The notes under the pieces: model-generated
What the model was told of the DNA's origin: nothing
Seen by the model: the letters and a program-made list of their open reading frames with translations, nothing else
Databases searched by the model: none
Made by a program: the position numbers and the translations under genes
Shown: piece by piece, positions 1-5,000 of the stretch
Layout: each line of letters starts with the position of its first letter
How positions within the stretch are numbered: position 1 is the stretch's first letter
DNA from: Bacteroidota bacterium
GTDB taxonomy: Bacteria; Bacteroidota; Ignavibacteria; UBA10030
NCBI GenBank assembly: GCA_025455125.1
Contig: JALONE010000125.1
Span: 1 to 5,000 of the forward strand
Direction: 5' to 3'
Length of the DNA stretch: 5,000 nt

Positions 1-1
1 T

Positions 2-460
2 GATATCGTGGTGGTCGACAAGGCGCGTTTTGAGCGCGCGCACACAGCGGATGTGGCACAGGAAGTAGCGCGGATGAATGCCCAGCTCGTCGCGGAGCGC
101 CGGCCGTATCTTCTCATCGGAATGGGACGCTGGGGGAGTTATGATCCCTGGCTCGGGATTCCGGTGACGTGGGATCAAATTGCCGGTGCCATCGTCATCG
201 TCGAGTGCGGGTTCACCGACATCGATGTCACGCCTTCGCAGGGATCACACTTCTTCCAGAATATCACCTCATTCGGCGTGGGGTACTTCACCATTCACGA
301 TACATTGGCACACGGGGCGCTTGACTGGGGATGGCTCCAAAACCAGCCCGCAGTTGAGGATCTCCGCTATGTGCGGCACCTTCGCTTCGCACAACCTCTT
401 TCGGTGCGGATCAATGGTCACCGTGGGAAGGGCATCATTTTGAAGCCGGCTGTCGTCTGA
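2..460 (+). CDS. C-terminal part of a PEP/pyruvate-binding (PEP-synthase-like) protein
   Basis: This is the last 152 codons of a gene that begins before the window; the reading frame is open from base 2 to a TGA at 458-460. A GTG at base 8 could be read as a start, but the reading continues upstream without a stop and no ribosome binding site is visible, so I treat it as a truncated gene. The sequence contains GMGRWGSYDPWLGIPVTW followed by an IVIVE strand, then PSQGSHFFQN and GVGYFTI. From memory, this pattern matches the tail of the roughly 900-1000-residue PEP/pyruvate-binding proteins of Bacteroidota and relatives, often annotated as phosphoenolpyruvate synthase. Those proteins carry a pyruvate phosphate dikinase type ATP-grasp domain, which would lie upstream and is not visible here. 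The tail is not the TIM-barrel end of classical PpsA, so PEP synthesis should not be assumed. The family assignment is moderately sure; the reaction is unknown. Confidence 0.65.
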   Translation, partial: DIVVVDKARFERAHTADVAQEVARMNAQLVAERRPYLLIGMGRWGSYDPWLGIPVTWDQIAGAIVIVECGFTDIDVTPSQGSHFFQNITSFGVGYFTIHDTLAHGALDWGWLQNQPAVEDLRYVRHLRFAQPLSVRINGHRGKGIILKPAVV

Positions 461-509
461 ACGTCCCGTTTGCATTGATTCCATTCGAGGTTTTCGCTAC
501 GTTCCCTTC

Positions 510-1655
510 ATGAAGACTCTCCTTTGTTTCTCGCTGTGCTTCGCGTCCACGTTGTTGTTCGCCTGTGCTCCTTCACGACTGAACATTCGAGTTATCGTTC
601 CGCCTGATACGCCACCCGGAAGCCAGATATTCATCGCGGGGAATTCGCCGCTCCTGGGGGATTGGAATCCCGGCCGGATCCCGATGCAGAGACGCTCCGA
701 GTCCGTGTGGGAATTCACACTCGAGCTCGCCCATGGTGATGTCGTCGAGTTCAAGATCACGCGCGGCTCATGGAACAGCCAGGCGATCTATCAGAATGGG
801 ATCATTCCGTCGAATCATGTGCTGACGATGCGTGGTGACACCCTGTTGGAATTGCGTCCGATCTCATGGAGTGACCAGGCGGTAACGCCGGGGGGCGGGA
901 TCACCGGTCGGGTCGAATATCACCGTGACCTTTCTGGTGAAGGGCTGGCCTATGCCCGCGATGTGATCGTCTGGCTGCCGCCGGACTACAACGATCAACC
1001 CTCCAGGCGCTTCCCGGTTCTCTACATGCACGATGGACAGAACGTCTTCGATCCGTCCACCTCGTTCATCGGGTATGACTGGCACGCGGACGAGGTCGCC
1101 GACAGCCTCATTCGTGCAGAGGCCATCGAGCCTGTCATTATTGTCGGCATCACGAACTCTCCTGACCGCATACCGGAGTATTCCGACACAGACAAGGGAC
1201 GAGCCTACGGCCGGTTTGTGGTGGAACGTCTCAAACCGCTGATCGACTCAACCTATCGGACGTTGCCCGGCCGTGAGCACACGGCGGTGATGGGTTCGTC
1301 GATGGGTGGACTTATCTCCTTCTTGTTCCTTCGTTGGCACCCGGACGTGTTTTCGAAAGCCGGATGTCTCTCAAGCGTCTTCGACCGGCGTGCGAGCAGC
1401 CTGCTCAACGCCGTCGCGGAGGATCATGGACCGAAGCACGATCTGCGCGTCTACATGGATTGTGGCGGGGTCGGAGGGGAAGCCTCGTTGAAGCCCGGCA
1501 TGGACCGCATGTATGAGCTTCTGGTAGAACAGGGGTACGCCGATGGAACAGAGGTTGTGAAGTTCTACGACGCTGCGGCAGAGCATAACGAACGCGCGTG
1601 GGCGGCACGATTGTGGAGGCCGATGGTGTTTCTCTTTGGAAAGGATGGTCACTGA
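510..1655 (+). CDS. Predicted lipoprotein esterase with CBM20-like N-terminal domain
   Basis: This 381-residue protein has a type II signal peptide: a hydrophobic stretch at about 3-17 and a lipobox LFAC at 16-19, so Cys19 should be lipidated. The next residues, APSR, lack an acidic +2 residue and lack the acidic surface-export signal known in Bacteroidota, so a periplasm-facing outer-membrane location is the simplest inference. Residues about 25-120 resemble a starch-binding/CBM20 fold (AGNSPLLGDWNP, then FKITRGSW). Residues about 135-378 are an esterase-D/enterochelin-esterase-like alpha/beta hydrolase, with LYMHDGQNVF at 171-180 and the nucleophile elbow GSSMG at 262-266 (Ser264). The likely acid is Asp317 (YMDCG) and the likely base His359 (AEHNE), so the triad looks complete. 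The substrate is unknown; acyl or feruloyl groups on carbohydrate are possible. The start is fixed by the signal peptide, although no good Shine-Dalgarno precedes it. It lies 49 bases after the upstream gene and overlaps the next by one base. Confidence 0.87.
   Translation: MKTLLCFSLCFASTLLFACAPSRLNIRVIVPPDTPPGSQIFIAGNSPLLGDWNPGRIPMQRRSESVWEFTLELAHGDVVEFKITRGSWNSQAIYQNGIIPSNHVLTMRGDTLLELRPISWSDQAVTPGGGITGRVEYHRDLSGEGLAYARDVIVWLPPDYNDQPSRRFPVLYMHDGQNVFDPSTSFIGYDWHADEVADSLIRAEAIEPVIIVGITNSPDRIPEYSDTDKGRAYGRFVVERLKPLIDSTYRTLPGREHTAVMGSSMGGLISFLFLRWHPDVFSKAGCLSSVFDRRASSLLNAVAEDHGPKHDLRVYMDCGGVGGEASLKPGMDRMYELLVEQGYADGTEVVKFYDAAAEHNERAWAARLWRPMVFLFGKDGH
1638..1645 (+). promoter_or_regulatory. Ribosome binding site for the S9 peptidase
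   Basis: The purine-rich GGAAAGGA ends nine bases before the ATG at 1655, inside the last codons of the esterase gene. It decides the peptidase start: the frame is open further upstream to an ATG at 1598, but starting there would put a polar 19-residue segment in front of the signal peptide. Confidence 0.7.
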
Positions 1656-3700
1656 TGAAGCGAACGGTGTTGCTTATTGTTGCCGCTTTGTTGGCGCTTG
1701 CAAACGCTCCCCTTGCGTCGCAGACGAAGCGAGCGATCACGTTCAATGATCTGATCGGGTTCAGTCGTCTGGGAGATCCACAGGTCTCCCCCGACGGGAA
1801 GTTGGTCGTATTCGTGATGACGACGCAACTCATGGCTGAGAACAGGTCCGGGAGCCATCTCTATCTGGTCCCGGTTGCCGGAGGTGCGCCGAGACAACTC
1901 ACCTCAGCAAGAGGGCACAACAACAATCCGCGATGGATGCCCGACGGGAAGAGCATCGCGTTCATCTCGACCCGCGATGGATCGCCGCAGATCTGGACGA
2001 TCCCGGTTGACGGCGGTGAAGCGCGGAAGATCTCGAATCTGGCGGCGGGGGTTTCCGGCGTAACGGTCTCTCCGGACGGAAAGTGGTTCGCATTTGCGAC
2101 CGACGTATACCCGGAATGCCCGGACCTCGATTGCACGGAAAAGCGCATGGCGGCGGACGAAGCAAGCAAGGTGAAGGCGAAGGTCTTCACGACACTTCCG
2201 TATCGCGTGTGGAATCATTGGAAAGATGGAAAGAGAAGTCATCTGTTCGTCATGCCGGCTGGAGGCGGAATCCCGCGTGACCTGACGCCCGGAGATTACG
2301 ACACCCCCCCGATCGACCTCGGCGGCGCATGGGATTACGCGTTCTCGCCTGACAGTAAGGAGATCGTCTTCACGCGCAATCCCGATTCGCTCGTCGCCAT
2401 CAGCACCAATAATGAACTCTACGTCGTTCCCGTGAACGGCGGCGATATCCGCCGGATCACCGATAATCCTGCGAATGACAGTCAGCCGCTCTATTCCCCC
2501 GACGGGAAATACATCGCCTATCGTAAGATGCGTCGTCCGATGTTCGAGGCGGACCAACGGCAATTGACCCTCTTCGACCGTGTGACCGGAACGCACACCG
2601 TGATCTCGGGGAGCGTTGATCTGAGCGTGAATGATGTCGTCTGGCTTCCGAACTCGAAGGCGATCATCTTCAACGCCGACGAGCGAGGGCGGGAAGCGAT
2701 CTATCGGCTGATGCTTGCGGATCGGTCCGCAAAGCCGCTGCTGCAACGAGGCATGGCCACGCAGCTCCGCCTTACACCAGATGGCAAAACGCTGATCTTC
2801 CTCCACGAAACGATTAACCGTCCTGCGGAGCTTGCCGCGGTGAATGTCGATGGTTCCGGATTCCGTTTGCTCACGAACATCAATGGCGAGCGATTGGCGA
2901 CACTGGAAATGAATCCGATGGAGGAATTCTGGTTCACCGGGGCCGAAGGGGCGAAGGTCCACGGACTGCTCGTGAAGCCGGCGAAGTTCGATCAGACGAA
3001 GAAGTATCCGATGGTATTCCTCGTCCACGGTGGTCCGCAGGGACAGTGGGGGGACCAATTCCATTATCGTTGGAACGCGCAGATGTTCGCTTCTCGCGGT
3101 CACGTCGTTGTGCTCATCAATCCCCGCGGAAGCACGGGATACGGACAGCGGTTCACGGATGAGATCAGCGGCGACTGGGGCGGACGCGTGTATGAAGATC
3201 TGATGAACGGTCTCGACGCCGCGTTGAAGCAGTTTCCCTTCATCGACGGGAACCGCATCGCGGCTGCGGGGGCATCGTACGGCGGGTACATGATGAACTG
3301 GTTCCTCGGTTCGACGGACCGGTTCGCGTGCATCGTCTCCCACGACGGCGTCTTCAATCCAGTGAGCATGTATGGGACAACAGAAGAACTGTGGTTCCCC
3401 GAATGGGAGTTCGGCGGAACGCCGTATCAGCATCCCGAGCTCTTCAAGAAATGGTCGCCGTTGGAACAAGCAAAGAACTTCAAGACACCGACCCTCGTCG
3501 TCCACGGACAGCTGGATTATCGTGTCGATGTGAGTGAGGGCTTTCAGCTGTTCACGGCGCTGCAGCGGCAGGGCGTGAAGTCGAAGATGCTGTATTTCCC
3601 GGACGAAGGGCACTTCGTCGCGAAGCCGCAGAACGCCGAACTCTGGTATCGCACGGTATTGGATTGGATCGAAGAACACACGCAACCTCGACTGAACTGA
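1655..3700 (+). CDS. Secreted S9 family (DPP5-like / prolyl oligopeptidase) serine peptidase
   Basis: This 681-residue exopeptidase begins with a Sec signal peptide (MKRT, then a hydrophobic run to about 19, probable cut near ALAS at about 20-22), so it acts in the periplasm or outside. Residues about 28-420 form a beta-propeller with seven PD40/TolB-like turns: SPDGK at 45, MPDGK at 95, SPDGK at 139, SPDSK at 231, SPDGK at 281, LPNSK at 331 and TPDGK at 374. Residues about 425-677 are the alpha/beta-hydrolase domain, with VHGGPQGQWGD at 457-467, nucleophile Ser541 in GASYGGYM, Asp621 in HGQLDYRVD and His653 in DEGHF, so it should be active. Length and domain order fit dipeptidyl-peptidase 5 and acylaminoacyl-peptidase-like enzymes, which release dipeptides or acylated residues from peptide N-termini; the exact specificity cannot be read from sequence. 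Cys155 and Cys160 could form a disulfide. The ATG shares its A with the esterase stop (TGATG), pointing to translational coupling. Confidence 0.95.
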   Translation: MKRTVLLIVAALLALANAPLASQTKRAITFNDLIGFSRLGDPQVSPDGKLVVFVMTTQLMAENRSGSHLYLVPVAGGAPRQLTSARGHNNNPRWMPDGKSIAFISTRDGSPQIWTIPVDGGEARKISNLAAGVSGVTVSPDGKWFAFATDVYPECPDLDCTEKRMAADEASKVKAKVFTTLPYRVWNHWKDGKRSHLFVMPAGGGIPRDLTPGDYDTPPIDLGGAWDYAFSPDSKEIVFTRNPDSLVAISTNNELYVVPVNGGDIRRITDNPANDSQPLYSPDGKYIAYRKMRRPMFEADQRQLTLFDRVTGTHTVISGSVDLSVNDVVWLPNSKAIIFNADERGREAIYRLMLADRSAKPLLQRGMATQLRLTPDGKTLIFLHETINRPAELAAVNVDGSGFRLLTNINGERLATLEMNPMEEFWFTGAEGAKVHGLLVKPAKFDQTKKYPMVFLVHGGPQGQWGDQFHYRWNAQMFASRGHVVVLINPRGSTGYGQRFTDEISGDWGGRVYEDLMNGLDAALKQFPFIDGNRIAAAGASYGGYMMNWFLGSTDRFACIVSHDGVFNPVSMYGTTEELWFPEWEFGGTPYQHPELFKKWSPLEQAKNFKTPTLVVHGQLDYRVDVSEGFQLFTALQRQGVKSKMLYFPDEGHFVAKPQNAELWYRTVLDWIEEHTQPRLN

Positions 3701-3703
3701 TCG

Positions 3704-3710
3704 AAGGAGA
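3704..3710 (+). promoter_or_regulatory. Strong ribosome binding site for the fumarase
   Basis: AAGGAGA sits five bases before the ATG at 3716, in the 15-base gap after the peptidase stop. It is the best Shine-Dalgarno match in the window and supports the long fumarase form with its basic N-terminal tail. The internal ATG at 3818 has only a purine run directly against it, too close for good initiation. Confidence 0.75.
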
Positions 3711-3715
3711 ATAGT

Positions 3716-5000
3716 ATGGCAAAGAAGAAGGTCGTTCGCAAGACAAAGGCTGTGCGGCGTCCGGTGAAACGGGTGAGCGTGAAGAAGGGGAAGAAAGCGA
3801 TTCCGGCACCGAAGAGGATGACGAAATTCCAGGCGAGCATCCTGAACCTCATCATTGAGACCTCGACCAATTTGCCCCCAGATGTTCGCCGGGCGCTGAA
3901 GGCGGCGGAAGCGCGGGAAGATGCGAAATCGCAGGCAGGCCTCGCCGCGAAGACGGTGGCGATCAACGTCGATATGGCGTGCGACAACAGCGGGCCGATC
4001 TGCCAGGATACAGGCATGCCGACATTCGAGATCAAGACTCCGGTCGGTGTGAACCAGGTGAAACTCGTTCCGCAGATCAAAGCCGCGGTGGCCGAAGCGA
4101 CGCGTCTTGGGAAGCTCCGGAACAATGCGGTCGACTCGCTGACCGGCAAGAATAGCGGCAACAATCTGGGTGAGGGAGTTCCCGTCATTCACTTCCACCA
4201 GTGGGAGAAGAATGAGATCGAGGTGAAGCTCATCCTGAAGGGCGGAGGATGCGAGAACAAGAACATCCAGTATTCGCTCCCGTGCGAGTTGGCGCACCTC
4301 GGGCGTGCCGATCGTACCATGGACGGGATCCGCAAGTGCATTATGCATGCGGTGTGGCAGGCGCAGGGGCAGGGATGCAGTGTGGGCGCGATCGGTGTCG
4401 GCATTGGAGGCGACCGTACGTCCGGGTATCAGCTTGCAAAAGCACAGCTCTTCCGCGAACTCGACGATGTCAATCCGAATCCCGAACTGGCGAAGCTCGA
4501 ACAGTACATCCTCGAGAACGCGGACACGCTCGGCATCGGTCCAATGGGATTCGGCGGAGAATCGACCCTGATCGGCTGCAAGGTCGGCGTGTATCACCGC
4601 CTGCCGGCGAGTTTCTTCGTCAGCGTCGCATACAATTGCTGGGCGTTTCGCCGGCTCGGAGTCGTTCTCAATCCGAACACGGGCGCGATCAAACGGTGGC
4701 TGTACAAGGACGATGCGCCGGCGCTCAAGATGGCAAAGGAGACGTCGCTGCCTCTCTCGGGGAAAGAGATCCGTCTTTCTCTGCCGCTGACCGAGGAGAA
4801 GGTTCGCAGTCTCCATGTCGGAGATATCCTGCTCCTGAACGGCATCATGCATATGGGACGCGACGTGCTGCATCATCATCTCATGACGCACGATTCTCCC
4901 GTCAGCCTGGACGGCGGCATCATCTACCACTGCGGCCCGGTTGCGCTGAAGGAAGGGGAGAAGTGGACGATGAACGCGGCAGGTCCGACGACGAGCATCC
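3716..5000 (+). CDS. Class I (iron-sulfur) fumarate hydratase, alpha-beta fused, 3' end cut off
   Basis: This enzyme interconverts fumarate and malate in the TCA cycle, using a labile 4Fe-4S cluster in the cytoplasm. The visible 428 residues show three parts. Residues 1-34 are a tail with 16 Lys/Arg and no acidic residue. Residues about 36-330 are the alpha, cluster-binding domain: ICQDTGMPTF with Cys96, KGGGCENKN at 175-183, GQGCSVGAIGVGIGGDRTSG with Cys221, GIGPMGFGGEST at 273-284, and NCWAFRR with Cys308. By position, Cys96, Cys221 and Cys308 match the three cluster ligands of E. coli FumA, with similar spacing. From about 340 comes the beta domain, with LNGIMHMGRDVLHHHLM at 374-390, HCGPV at 405-409 and AAGPTTSI at 421-428. 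By comparison with fused family members of about 510-550 residues, roughly 80-100 residues lie beyond the edge. L-tartrate dehydratase is a related alternative, but the fused form and GDRTSG type favour fumarase. It probably shares a transcript with the peptidase 15 bases upstream. Confidence 0.93.
   Translation, partial: MAKKKVVRKTKAVRRPVKRVSVKKGKKAIPAPKRMTKFQASILNLIIETSTNLPPDVRRALKAAEAREDAKSQAGLAAKTVAINVDMACDNSGPICQDTGMPTFEIKTPVGVNQVKLVPQIKAAVAEATRLGKLRNNAVDSLTGKNSGNNLGEGVPVIHFHQWEKNEIEVKLILKGGGCENKNIQYSLPCELAHLGRADRTMDGIRKCIMHAVWQAQGQGCSVGAIGVGIGGDRTSGYQLAKAQLFRELDDVNPNPELAKLEQYILENADTLGIGPMGFGGESTLIGCKVGVYHRLPASFFVSVAYNCWAFRRLGVVLNPNTGAIKRWLYKDDAPALKMAKETSLPLSGKEIRLSLPLTEEKVRSLHVGDILLLNGIMHMGRDVLHHHLMTHDSPVSLDGGIIYHCGPVALKEGEKWTMNAAGPTTSI

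Noticed and set aside
461..509. Possible promoter in the gap before the esterase (TTGCAT at 470-475 as a -35-like box)
   Set aside because: No matching -10 element lies at normal spacing and no Bacteroidota-type TAnnTTTG box is present, so a promoter cannot be supported. No terminator hairpin was seen either.
1598..1654. Upstream extension of the peptidase to an ATG at 1598
   Set aside because: It would place 19 polar residues ahead of a clear signal peptide and overlap the esterase by 58 bases. The ATG at 1655 has a good ribosome binding site.
3818..3820. Internal ATG as the fumarase start
   Set aside because: It would give a conventional length, but the purine run lies directly against it, while the ATG at 3716 has AAGGAGA at ideal spacing.
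3544..4188. A 214-codon minus-strand frame across the peptidase-fumarase junction
   Set aside because: It overlaps the ends of two real genes and has Ser/Arg/Phe-rich shadow composition and no recognisable domain.
1904..4930. A 1008-codon open frame on the minus strand spanning the peptidase and fumarase genes
   Set aside because: It runs exactly codon-opposite to two strongly recognised genes and is open only because they avoid TTA, CTA and TCA. Its translation is rich in Arg, His and Asp with no family motif, and it has a GTG start without a clear ribosome binding site.

Overview
The window is a tightly packed, all-forward-strand stretch of bacterial chromosome with fairly high GC (estimated by eye in the mid to upper 50s percent). 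It holds four protein genes. The first is cut by the left edge and the last by the right edge. I see no RNA gene, mobile element, CRISPR array or stretch of 300 bases without a gene. The gene types suggest a Gram-negative member of the Bacteroidota/Chlorobiota/Ignavibacteriota (FCB) group: a lipoprotein esterase with a starch-binding-like N-terminal domain, a secreted DPP5-like S9 peptidase, a single-chain class I fumarase of the 'GGGCEN' kind, and a PEP/pyruvate-binding-type protein. This placement is inference from protein style, not from a marker gene.

Layout: bases 2-460 hold the C-terminal end of a large protein resembling the PEP/pyruvate-binding (PEP-synthase-like) proteins. A 49-base gap follows, with no clear terminator or Shine-Dalgarno. 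Bases 510-1655 encode a predicted lipoprotein with a CBM20-like domain followed by an alpha/beta-hydrolase esterase. Bases 1655-3700 encode a signal-peptide-bearing S9 peptidase with a seven-motif beta-propeller and an intact Ser-Asp-His triad; its start codon shares one base with the esterase stop (TGATG). Fifteen bases later, after a strong ribosome binding site, bases 3716-5000 encode a class I iron-sulfur fumarase. It carries an unusual lysine/arginine-rich N-terminal tail and runs off the right edge.

The spacing suggests that the esterase, peptidase and fumarase are co-transcribed. The first two would work in the cell envelope on ester and peptide substrates. The fumarase is a cytoplasmic TCA-cycle enzyme whose link to them may be only shared transcription. 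The window looks like ordinary chromosomal metabolism; I found no convincing new biological system. The points most worth a second look are the basic fumarase tail, the domain fusion in the esterase, the non-canonical C-terminus of the PEP-synthase-like protein, and a very strong avoidance of TTA, CTA and TCA codons that produces a spurious 1008-codon antisense ORF.
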